A DNA stretch of 64,000 bases from positions 21,001-85,000 of the forward strand of contig JAOTOL010000901.1 in NCBI GenBank assembly GCA_034440575.1, given 5' to 3'. This DNA is from Imbricaverruca yamaguchii. Lineage: Eukaryota; Arthropoda; Thecostraca; Neoverrucidae. Below are positions 11,880 to 21,805 of this stretch, one piece after another (the first letter of the stretch is position 1; every line of letters begins with the position of its first letter). Position numbers and translations under genes: made by a program. The notes below the pieces were generated by a model that had not been told where the DNA came from, did not search any database, and saw nothing but the letters and a program-made list of their open reading frames with translations.

Positions 11880-13840
11880 AAAGCCAAATCGGTATCCCCC
11901 CAAAAAAATCAAGCTGGAGCCTTCCAAAATAAGAATGGATTTAACCAAATGAATGTCCTGTTCAAGAACATGGCTCTGGAGCGCCAAATATGCAACCAGA
12001 TGCCTTCACAAATTGCGAATGACAGTGAAGAAAATACCGTATCTAAAAATAATCGAGGTGAGATGCAAAAACGTGGCGCCAGGGACTTAAAAAATCAGGC
12101 CGGGATTCGGAATTTACAACAACAAAAAAATCCACAAAAATATCGCTGAGCCCAGAAAACTGGCGTTGGGTCCCCGGAACCACGCGCCTGGACGCGATAA
12201 ACCGAGCTCGTCAGAAGCCCCCCAAAAAACAACAGGATCCTAAGAGCATAACGGGCCGACAATACAACTGGCCCTCCAAAACGCACATAGTCTCCCAAAA
12301 AGTGACAGGGCCTTAATGCATGCGTTTCGCTCATAAATAAACATACCTAAACTTCTAAAAAAAAATACACAAGAAGCTCTTATGGCATATAGATGTCATA
12401 AGGACGCACCAGGTCCTGCAAAAGAGGCCGAGACCGCAAATGGCAACACCGTTCCAGAACTAACAAAAGCACCGGGCGTTACATGAAGACATCGGGATCT
12501 TCGAAAACGCCATGACGCGTTAAAAAATCATCGGTGTCCAGAAAAGCAACAACACACAGAAACAGGAGGGGCTTCGAAAATGCATTAGGCCGCTGCGTAG
12601 AAAGACGCAGCGGGTCCAACAAAGAATACTGAGGAAGGGCCTCGGTTCGACAGCCATTCTGGGAGGATAGCAGCAAAGATATCAGGTGCGCCAAAGCTGA
12701 ATTTAATAGCTACCGGAAAATGCAGGAGGTAGGAAATTAATGATCGGATTTAATTACTCGACTTTTCGCAGCGAGCGCCCATACTAAGCATTGCAGCACG
12801 TCAAATATGGCGCAAGTTTATCATGTGACAGTAATTAGCAAAAGGCAGAAGGCCTAGCAGAAACCGCAGCATCGTACGAAGTGTTGCGAATGCGCCGAAT
12901 GCGCAAAATGAGTGTGCACGTGCACAGACGTTGGCGTCGTGGCGATCGGGTGATATGAACTGGGATGCCTGAAATTGGGAACTTTACATTTCAAAGTGAT
13001 GGGTAATATATTTTAAATTCAAGTTGGGGGTTAAATACATTTTCTAAACTCCTGCTCGTTTTAGGGTTTTGTTGTACTATTTTTGCGCCGATACTATTTT
13101 TTTTGTCGTTTTCGAAAAAAAAGAAATAGGGCGTTATCGAAGATCCCGATGTGCTTAAGCCCCTGGTCCTTTTGTTCAATTTGGAACCATTTTGCCTTTT
13201 GTGGTTCCAGCCACTTTTCCAGACTCTTGTGCGTTAGCATAGTACCTTAAGAGCTTCCAGTGTACTTTTTAGAGCTCCATGTATGAGCTTTAGAGCTTTA
13301 AAGTTCCATGTATGTTTATTTAGGTCTGCAACGCATGTTTTAAGACCCTGTCAATTTTCGGGAGATTGTGTGCTTTAGAGCGTCAGTTGTATTTTCGGAC
13401 CCCGTTGTGCTCTTGGGGTCACGCTGTGTTTATTTGGGGCTTCTAACGCACATTTGTGGGCCCTAGTTCGGTTTTGGGGCTTCGGAGCGATTTTTCTGTG
13501 TCCCAGCCTGACTTATCGCTCCCAGGCGTGTGGTTCCAGGTACCCAACGCCAGTCTTCTGGGCTCAAAGCGATTTTTGTGGATCGTTTTTGATTTGTTCT
13601 CTCTCAAATGTCCGAATTCCGACCCGACATTTAGAGGCCCCGGCGCCATGTATTTGTATCCCACCTCGATTTTTCGAGATTCGGTACGTTTTTCGGTGGC
13701 GTACACAATTTGTGAAGGCATCTGGTAATATGTTCTGTGCTCCAGAGCCACTTTACTGACCCTGACATTGATTTTTTGGGAATCCCTCCTAATTTTGGAG
13801 GCCTCCAGCTTGACATTTTCGGATACCGATCCGGTTGTTG
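11880..13840. repeat. Inverted repeat P3, decayed
   Basis: Left arm about 11,880-12,590, right arm about 13,030-13,840, spacer about 440 bp. Matching landmarks (right arm read in reverse) are ATCGGTATCC, CAAGCTGGAG, CAGATGCCTTCACAAATTG, ACTGGCGTTGGGT, CATAAATAAACATAC against CTAAATAAACATAC, and ACATCGGGATCTTCGA. Arms are clearly homologous but much diverged, with many small indels. Both are built from the satellite units. Confidence 0.82.
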
Positions 13841-14708
13841 TGGAATAGGTGTAATTTCAGCAATGTGAGTTTATTTTTCAAGGGATGCCAAAATAAAACC
13901 TTAGAACTAGGTGAGGAGTTATGGTTGAAATCCGACGAATCAGGAAGGATAGTGGTAGCTTAGGCCCCTCCACAGGATAATTCAGTTGATCACTAATCGT
14001 TTCATTTTGAAAGGGCACCTGTGACAAAATAGCGGACGAAATCCCAGCCACGTGAATTTATTCGCGAAGAAGTTGTTATTTTAGCTTGTTTGACAGGTGC
14101 CTTGCAGCCAGCACCAAATATTAGAACAAATTCGAAAATTCCTCAGATTCCAATCAGAAAACCGATGCAACGCACTTCTTGTTTTCACCTTTGCGAAATT
14201 ATCGTCCTGGGATTGAGAAATGATCGCTTTGCTTTGATTAGGGCACCAAGCTGGTGGTAATAAATAACAGTAGTAATGAATCCAACTACATTCAGCTATT
14301 CTTGGACGACATAAAAGTGGGTTGATCAATGGGAGATATCTGTAATACATGCTTAGCATCAGCCTCGCTGCAATCTAGAGGGCAGCGGGAACTCGTTTGT
14401 GAGAGAAAGCATTGATATGTTGGTTGTTTTTGACACTTAGGAATTTATCCCCATATTACTTATTTATACCCTAGCATGGCCCAGTTTTCAGCGAAAAATA
14501 ATTATTATTGCTATTGCGTGTTGAGTAAAGAATGCACCATGCCAAGAACAAACAGTACATTAATATGAAATATACATTAATATGAAATGAAAGGACCTAA
14601 AACAATAGGAGTTCCTAACACAATGGAGGCCCCTATTCATGGAGCAGGAGGCCCCCTTTCGATCTTGCCCCCCCCCCCCCTGGAAGAATTTCGTGGTGAC
14701 GCCACTGG
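13841..14708. other. No gene recognised
   Basis: Unique-looking AT-rich DNA. A poly-C run lies at about 14,668-14,680. The open frame at 14,081-14,359 has no recognisable motif. Confidence 0.4.
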
Positions 14709-15410
14709 AGGTAGGCAGCATATGAAGGCTCCATATTTGATGGCGGTGGCCAAGTACTATCGGTGACTCAGCAGGAGGACTTTGGTGCTATTCTGAACAC
14801 AGAATTTGGGGCATCAGAACAGAACATAACAGAACAGCACATTTGGAATACTGCCCAAGCTTGGCTTTTAGAGAGAACAAAATATGGCTACAAAAAATGG
14901 TTAATGACATAAGCAACTTGGCATATAAGTAAACATTGAAGAAATTCAGCATGTTTTCCCTTAGATATAGAAAGTTGGGAGGAGCACTCATTGAGGTCTT
15001 TAGATTTGTTCATGGTCAGAAGAGTGGATATATCAGGTAAATATTTGAATCTAACAGAGATGATGCAATTAAAGTTCATCAATTCAAAATTCAAGTTAAC
15101 TTCAGCAAGAGAAGGTTAAGACAGTCTCACTTCACCAACAGGGTAATAAACACTGGAACCAGCTGCCAAAAACCATTGTCAGTAGCAACACATTGAACAT
15201 CTTTAAAAACACCATAGGCAATTATTAAGAATAGAGGGTGTGCTTAATAAGAATAGTATTCCAGGGAGGGCTGATTGTGTGTGTGTGTGATTGTGGTTTT
15301 AGGGTGCATAGGGAGGGCTGATCAACATACTTGGTGGGAAAATGGTGGAGTGTTCAGAGTGCAACCAAGAAGGGCCCTTATGGCTCATTGTCACACTGAT
15401 CTTTTGTGTC
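14709..15410 (+). mobile_element. CR1 LINE 3' fragment, degenerate
   Basis: Aligns with about 24,125-24,890 of the nearly intact CR1. It begins at the GCAGCATATG block, has lost a middle portion, and ends at CAACCAAGAAGGGCCC plus a degenerate octamer tail. Stops in all frames. It continues directly into an R1 copy, as at 17.5 and 27.7 kb. Confidence 0.8.
15276..15309 (-). mobile_element. 34-bp micro-insertion carrying the shared 3' motif
   Basis: A 34-bp insert interrupts the CR1 3' UTR between perfect 13-bp duplications AGGGAGGGCTGAT (15263-15275 and 15310-15322). In sense orientation it reads ATGCACCCTAAAACCACAAT then a CA repeat. This matches the last part of the micro-retroposons (ATGCGCCCCTAAGCCCAAAT plus tail). 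Uninterrupted CR1 copies show the empty site. It looks like a shorter 5'-truncated copy. Confidence 0.75.
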
Positions 15411-16260
15411 CTTATGTCTAAGATGCTCCAAAATACAGGAAGCATACCAGACAAGCATGATTCAACACTACATACCATACAGATCTGAGAGGCAGTCTAA
15501 TCAATGGAATGACACCAGAAAAGGCAGGTTTCGACACTGACATTATTTTCAGCTGTATCCGTGGCCAGGATCATAATCATCAGAGGTAAAGTGGTTGGAA
15601 CAAATGGATGGGCTGGTCGAATGAACTCCTTCAGCTCCTTTTCACTGTCAACCAGGTCTTAAATGCATTTTCATCTCTTGGAAACATAAGCATGTTGGTT
15701 GACAATCTATTCTTTCCATATCTTTCTTCCAGATGATAAAGACACACCACAACAGAACACTATACAATACAAATAAAACTAAAATGCACATACATAGAAC
15801 ACAAGGTGCGACAGACATAAAACCAAGCACAAAACAACCTATGAGGGAGCTATGCAAACAACTGCGCTAGTTATGACTCAACTGCGCCATCTAAGAATTT
15901 GAGAAAATGAGTGCCCCTAAAACACTGCATTCGTGATGGTCGTAGCTTAATTCGCAGCCTAACTGAGAATGAGAAAATAACAGTTCAATATGATTCCAAA
16001 AGCACAGACGTGATATTGATTATTTGGGCTTAAGGGCACAGGGACTACTAAGGTCATTTTGCGCCCATACAGACATGATATTATAGGATTTAGAAAGTGA
16101 ATTGAAGTGAAAATATTTCCATTTTAAAATGCATGAAACCAGTAAAACGGCCCAAAAGTGGTACCCCGATGACATCATTTGTACCATTCGACCCAACATG
16201 CAGGAAGGCATGGGGATGGCAGGGTTTGGTATACGGTGCTTCTGATTGTTGGCGTGGGTA
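15411..16260 (+). repeat. Composite repeat R1, copy 1
   Basis: Matches 17,541-18,630 and 27,690-28,470. Common marks are ATGACACCAGAAAAG, CAACTGCGCCATCTAAG, TTCGCAGCCTAACTGAG and a TGACATCATTTGTACCATTC block near the end. It always follows a CR1 3' end, so CR1 tail plus R1 has been copied as a unit. Function and class unknown. Overlapping short frames are not convincing genes. Confidence 0.75.
16018..16068 (-). mobile_element. Micro-retroposon copy c (51 bp)
   Basis: Inserted in R1 copy 1 between ACAGACGTGATATT (16004-16017) and ACAGACATGATATT (16069-16082). The R1 copy near 28,310 has the uninterrupted ACAGACGTGATATTATAGG, the empty site. Sense orientation starts ATGGGCGC and ends TTAAGCCCAAATAATC. 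Confidence 0.88.
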
Positions 16261-16771
16261 TATGAGGCTGAGGAGTAATGTTTGGATTCATGGGGTATTG
16301 AGCATGCTTTTAAGTTTGGTGCATAATTTTTCAGCTCATGGGATACAACAGTCTTCAACCTGTCATCGTTCGTAACGCTTAAAGTTTGACGAACTGAAAA
16401 TGGAACCATAGTTGGATTTCCAAAATATGAACCCAGGCTTACTGGTAAATGCATGCCTTAATTCGTGTTATGAATCCTTGGAATTCATCATTCAAATTCA
16501 ATGTTTATGGTGGTGACTACGCTGGTGGAATCGTTCATTTTCTGTGGAAATGCTTACTTTTCAGGTTGTATGCAAAATAACAACAAAAATGACTTATTTA
16601 GGTAGTAGAACATTCAATGAAATGTAGATAAAAATGCAGCATGACTTAATCTAACCTATCATAATCTCCCTTTGGAGAAAAAGATTTGCTACCTATGTCT
16701 TGGAATATTATAATCTTCAATGTGCAGTGAACATCAGATGAAAGAAACATACATGTTATGGCAAATATATA

Positions 16772-16886
16772 CATAAAGACATAAAGACATAAAAGATTAG
16801 TGTAACTATGAGCCACAAGGGCCCTTCTTGGCTGCATTCTGTACACTGAACCAGTTGCCCACCAAATCTGTCAATCAGCCCTCCCA
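16772..16886 (-). mobile_element. CR1 3' terminus, minus strand
   Basis: Reverse complement of the extreme CR1 3' end: octamer tail (CATAAAGA units on the plus strand), the GGGCCCTTCTTGG mark and the GGGAGGGCTGA mark. It abuts a plus-strand CR1 fragment at about 16,886, so two CR1 pieces meet in opposite orientation. Confidence 0.85.
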
Positions 16887-17540
16887 GATGAAAGAATCCA
16901 GGAAGAATGCAATGAGAATGCTTGGGGCAATATATAGGAATGTATCATACATAAGTGAGGAAGTCATCAGGAAGCTTTTTACTATGGATGTCAGGCCACA
17001 TTTGGAAAACAGTGTCCAAGCTTTGGCTCCTAGCTATGAAAAAGATTGTTCGCTTTTAGAGAGTACAAAATATTGCTACAAAAATGGTTAATGACATAAG
17101 CAACCTGGCATATGAGGAAAGATTGAAGAAATTGAACATGTTTTCACTTAGATATAGAAAGTTGAGAGGAGCACTCACTGAGGTCTTTAAATTTGTTCAT
17201 GGTCAGGAGGATGGACATATTAGGTAAATATTTGAATCTAACAGAAATGATGCACTTAAAGGTCATCAATTCAAAATTAAAGTAAACTACAGCAGGGCAA
17301 GGTTAAGACTGTCTTTCATCACCAACAGGGTAATAGAACACTGGAACCAGATGCCAAAAACCAATGTCAGTAGCAGCACATTGAACATCTCTAAAAACAC
17401 CATAGGCAATTATTACAAGAATAGAGGGCTTGCTTTTCAGTATTCCAGGGAGGGCTGGTCGATGGATTTGGTGGGCAACTGGTTGAGTGTTCAGAGTGCA
17501 ACCAAGAAGGGCCCTTGTGGCTCATAGTCACACTGATCCT
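16887..17540 (+). mobile_element. CR1 LINE 3' fragment
   Basis: Aligns with the nearly intact CR1 from about 24,235 to 24,900, ending in the 3' UTR mark and a decayed octamer tail. Frameshifted and non-functional. It leads directly into R1 copy 2. Confidence 0.82.
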
Positions 17541-18630
17541 TTGTGTCTTGATGTCTCAGATGCTACAAAATGCAGCAAGCATTCCAGATAAGCATGATGC
17601 AACACTCCATACCACACAGAACTGATAGGCAGGCTAATTCATGGAATGACACCAGAAAAGGCAGGTGTTGACACTAACATTATTTTCAGCTGCATCTGTG
17701 GCCAGGATCATAATCGTCAGAGGTATAGTGGTTGGAACAAATGGATTAGCGGGTTGGATGAACTCCTTCAGCTCCTTTTCACTGTCAACCAGGTCTTATA
17801 TGCATTTTCATCTCTTGGAAACTTAAGCATGTTGGTTGACAATATCTTCTTGCCATATGTTTCTTCCAGATGTTTGAAAAATATATTGTTGGATACTAAC
17901 ACTGAATTTTATGCCACCATCTCTATCTCAATCATGATACAGAAGGTAAGCAGAATTATTGCAGTTTAAGGTAATCAACAGAACAAGTTTTGCACACATT
18001 TTACCTCCATGAAACATAGAAAGTGGTTATGTTTAGTTAGGTTAAGCTAGGCTAGGGATTTGTTGTAAGTTTTTTTAAATACCTGGGGAGGTGATTTTTC
18101 TTGCCTACTAATGCCTACGGAACACACCTAAATTCCCAACACTAATTAACGACATCAAGTTACTTTTAACATTGCAACTACACACAAGATACACCACAAC
18201 ACAACACTGTAAAAAAAAGTACAACTAAAACGCAGGTACATCTAACACAAGGTTTTGGTTGGTTATTGGGGCTTTCGAGCGCATCGACTCCGTTGGTCAT
18301 ACAGCGCCCATGAACACAAGGTGTGACATGAGACATAAAACAACATACGAGGGAGCTATGTAAACAACTGCGCTATTTATGACTCAACTGCGCCATCTAA
18401 GAGAAAAAGCGTGCCCCTAAAACGCTGCATTCTTGATGGTGGTCGCCTAATTCGCAGCCTAACTGAGGCTGACGAAATAACAGCTGAACACGATTCCAAA
18501 ACACAGACCTAATATCATAAGATTTAGAAAGTCAGTTGAAGTGAAAATAATTTCATTTTAATATTCATCAGACCATTAAAACGGTCCAAAAGGTGTACCC
18601 CAGATGACGTCATTTGTACCATTCAAGCCG
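17541..18630 (+). repeat. Composite repeat R1, copy 2
   Basis: Same blocks as copies 1 and 3, with a longer and more diverged middle. It carries micro-retroposon copy d. It ends near the AGATGACGTCATTTGTACC block and passes into a short minisatellite. Confidence 0.72.
18254..18312 (-). mobile_element. Micro-retroposon copy d (59 bp)
   Basis: Inserted in R1 copy 2 between perfect 10-bp duplications AACACAAGGT (18244-18253 and 18313-18322). The R1 copy near 28,090 has the uninterrupted GAACACAAGGTGCGAC, the empty site. Sense orientation starts ATGGGCGCTGTATGACC and ends CCCCAATAACCAACC. Confidence 0.88.
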
Positions 18631-18639
18631 GGTCCGTAT

Positions 18640-18840
18640 CGAAACGTCCAAAATAATGAAGTCCAAAGCCCTAAAGTCCAAAGACATAAAGTCCAAGAAT
18701 CATAAAGTCCAGAAATCATAAAATCCAAGAATCATAAATTCCAAGAATCATAAAGTCCAAAAACCAAACGTCCAAGAATCATAAAGTCCAAAAACCGAAC
18801 ATCCAAAGACGAAACGTCCAAAATCCGAAAATCAAGAAGT
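18640..18840 (+). repeat. Minisatellite of about 17 bp (ATCATAAAGTCCAAGAA)
   Basis: About eleven imperfect units rich in AAGTCCAA. Not in the other R1 copies, so it is a local expansion or a different neighbour. Confidence 0.75.
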
Positions 18841-19719
18841 TCAACAATAGTTGGAATTCTATCGACAAGGTGGAAAATTTGTCGCCTTTATTGACAGTAT
18901 GCTGAAGGCAGTAACGACAGCTGTTATTTGTATCCATAGATGGCAGGAGATTCCGATAGATACAGTGTGAGGTGGTGAAACTGCCGTAGGTTAAACAAGT
19001 TGAAGGAGTTGAACTGCTGAAGTTTTCGGAGCTGGAGGGTTTGACGATTCGTACTGGTGAGATTCGATATTGGCTGAACCCCAAATCCAAAATTCTGGTT
19101 AAGGTGAGATCATCGAGCCAGGACTTTTAAACCGAACCGGGGTGTTGATGCGTTTTTGGAATATGACGATGATTCCAAGTGTGGGTGATAATGAATATGG
19201 AGAGGCTTAGCACATTGGATTTTTAATCACTCGGGTGTATGTGATTAAGGAGTAATACCTATGAGTGAGATGTTTAAAAATCGTGAAAGGATCAGCTAAT
19301 GTTAACTTGAATGATACCCTTCTATTTATGGCATTGTATTTCACACAAGGGTCAGCAATTCAGGTTGCACAAGGTGAGGTGTATAGCAGTTAAATGCTAG
19401 CACGTTTTCAGTGAATGAGTAGTTGGTTAGTGGAATTAGGTAACTGGTGTTGTAATAGGGAGTCCACATTTGAATGTGTTTAAATGTTGGGTGCAGCTGG
19501 GAGCTGGGAAGCTGGGTGGATAAGGTCAGATTGATGTAGGTGAGTCATGTGAGTGTTATGCATGACTTGCAGGGTATAAGTTGTAACATTGCATGCTTTT
19601 GGGAGGGGGCTTTCCCCCCTCCCAATGTTGTCTGCCCTCCCAATAATTGTAACATTTAGAATGGGATTCTATGTGGCATGCCATGCCACCCAATCCAATT
19701 GTGCATTATTGTGCTTTAA
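18841..19719. other. No gene recognised
   Basis: Unique-looking DNA. A minus-strand frame at 18,779-19,090 runs partly through the minisatellite and has no motif. A short perfect inverted run of G and C (GGGAGGG...CCCCCCTCCC) lies near 19,600-19,625. Confidence 0.4.
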
Positions 19720-19731
19720 GGTATAACAAGA

Positions 19732-19909
19732 TGGCAGGGGTGGTTGAGTGGTTAAGGTGTTGGGCTCTAGGTACCAATGGTCCTGGGTTTGACACTTCCA
19801 CAGCTCCAGACATTTTCCAGTCCTCCAGCCTACCAGCAAGACAGTGGGTGGCATCATTAGCAGTGAATGTGCATACAGTGTGTTGTGAATCACCCAATAA
19901 ATGAACAAA
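19732..19909 (+). mobile_element. tRNA-Ser-like SINE (178 bp)
   Basis: Flanked by 12-bp duplications GGTATAACAAGA (19720-19731) and GGCATAACAAGA (19910-19921). The head has A box TGGTTGAGTGG and a degenerate B box GGGTTTGACACTTCC. The region between resembles the tRNA-Ser anticodon arm (GTTGG...CCAATGG), which is why I favour a serine tRNA origin. The 3' end CACCCAATAAATGAAC again resembles the shared CCCAAATAA tail. Confidence 0.78.
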
Positions 19910-19921
19910 GGCATAACAAGA

Positions 19922-20840
19922 CAAGTTTTTACACACATTTGCCTCCAGAAAGCAAATGAATGGGTTATATTTGGTTGTGCTAGGTTAGTCTAGGTTTTTA
20001 AGTTTCAAAAATGTTAGGTAAAAACTGAAAATAATTGTTTTTTTTTTCAAAAGCAGCTAACATTAGGGCAGGTTAGGCTCCATTTAACTTCTAAAATTTC
20101 AGAAAATAAATTTCCTTACATTTTTTCATTAAAAAGAATGTTATCAAAAATGAGGCTAACCTCAGTGAAATTAGGTAATGTTGCATGAAAAACATTTCCT
20201 TTTATGCTATGTTGTACTTGTCTAAGGTGTCAGTCCAGATACGCCAGAGATCTGGGTGGCAATGTCACAAAACGTCCAACATTTTGGCATGTGTGCTTGA
20301 ATTAGTCTACCTTCAATAGTGTACAATTATAATTTTTGACAATGATATGTATTGTGCACTCCAAACATATGAGCAAAGGTCTAAGAGAGGTCTGATATGA
20401 GTATTGGGACAAAGTTACCAACATAGTTTATGTTTTGGTATTTCTTTTTTGGTGTGCATAGTGTGTTTGGTGTTGAAGTTTAAGATAGTTTAATTAGTAG
20501 TAAGTTGGGGGTATTCATAAGTGCTGTGTGACTGTTCATTTTTCTGTCTAGCCATAAGTGATATCAAAGGGATATTTATATAGTTGTCTACTTGTGTGGA
20601 AGACAATTAGATTAGACATCTTGTTTAGTTATTTAATTTATTTAAAAAACAAAACAAAACAAAAAAACAAACAATTGTTTAATAGTTTCTGCTTTTCTTG
20701 AGGCACTCAGATATTTAACTGACAGTATAGGAGGTAGCGATTTATAGTGAATGATAGTTAGCTTTTTTGTCGGTTGTTTAGCAAGCTAATTTAGCAAGTT
20801 AATTTGAATCTAAATCTAGGCATAAGCTGCAGCGTTTAGG
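19922..20840. other. AT-rich lead into the CR1 LINE
   Basis: Probably includes the CR1 5' UTR and internal promoter in its last few hundred bases, but I cannot place the 5' end because no second full-length copy is in the window. Nothing else recognised. Confidence 0.4.
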
Positions 20841-21797
20841 ATGGTTTCGACCAGGATGCAGGCACTAGAGGAAGAAATTAGGACCCTTAAGGCAGAGGTT
20901 TCCAACCTCAAGGCTGCCCTTGTTGCACAGGGTAGGCAAGATAAAGCAACAAGGGGTCAATCCGTAGCAGGGACATCATATGCCCAGGTGGTCGCAGGCC
21001 ACCAGGTAGCTGAGGTTTCCCCTACTGTGGAGGTGGCTGGGATCTCTCAAGAGGGGAGTGTTAATAGTGTTAATAGTGAACAGAGGAGGGGTAGTTCTGG
21101 TAGGTCACAGGAGGGGAAGTGGCATGAGGTCAGGGGGTGGAGGATTTGGAGACGCGAACCTAAGGAAAGGGTCAGTGAGTGGCAGGTGGCAGGTGGTAGG
21201 AGCGGGAGGAAGTGTAGCCGACCGGCCCAGCGACCAGGCATAGTAACAACAAATATGTTCCAGGCATTGGATGACTGCCCCCAGGATAGCAGTAGTGAGG
21301 AGTCAGTGCTTGTCATAGGAGACTCTCGTGTATGTCATTTAGAGCGGGTATTTTGTAAAGGTAGGAGGGACAGGAGGTGCATCACCAGGCCTGGTGCCAA
21401 GGTGAAGGACCTGGTACCTGCGGTGGCACAGGTCACCAGTGATCACCAGTTTAACACAGTCATAGTGCATGTAGGGGTAAATAACATAGGTCATACTAGG
21501 AGCGAGGAGCTTCTGCGGGAGTACAGGGCCCTCCTGGCTACCCTGAAGGGTACCAATAGAGTGCTTGTAACAGGAATTTTACCTAGGGCTAGAGCTTCCC
21601 CTGAGTGGAGCTCTAGGGCACTGGCAGCTAACACCAGGGTAGGAAAGCTCTGCCAGGAGCTAGGTTTTACATTTGTAGACGAGTGGAGCAGGTTTTATGC
21701 ATCGTGGGACCTCTATCAGAGGGATGGCCTGCATTTTTCTGAGAAGGGGGTCCATGTGTTAGGCAAAGTATATGAGCATGTCCTTCAGGGAAACTAG
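20841..21797 (+). CDS. CR1 ORF1 protein with coiled coil and SGNH/GDSL esterase domain
   Basis: 318 codons. ORF1 proteins of CR1-clade LINEs bind element RNA and help target-primed retrotransposition. Residues about 5-35 (MQALEEEIRTLKAEVSNLKA) form a heptad coiled coil, likely for oligomerisation. A basic, low-complexity middle follows. The C-terminal half is an SGNH hydrolase: VLVIGDSRV (block I, catalytic Ser), VIVHVGVNNIGH (block III, Asn) and RDGLHFSEKGV (block V, Asp and His). All catalytic residues are present, so it may be an active esterase. The stop lies 8 bp before ORF2. No frameshift. Confidence 0.92.
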   Translation: MVSTRMQALEEEIRTLKAEVSNLKAALVAQGRQDKATRGQSVAGTSYAQVVAGHQVAEVSPTVEVAGISQEGSVNSVNSEQRRGSSGRSQEGKWHEVRGWRIWRREPKERVSEWQVAGGRSGRKCSRPAQRPGIVTTNMFQALDDCPQDSSSEESVLVIGDSRVCHLERVFCKGRRDRRCITRPGAKVKDLVPAVAQVTSDHQFNTVIVHVGVNNIGHTRSEELLREYRALLATLKGTNRVLVTGILPRARASPEWSSRALAANTRVGKLCQELGFTFVDEWSRFYASWDLYQRDGLHFSEKGVHVLGKVYEHVLQGN

Positions 21798-21805
21798 GAA
21801 ATGGG

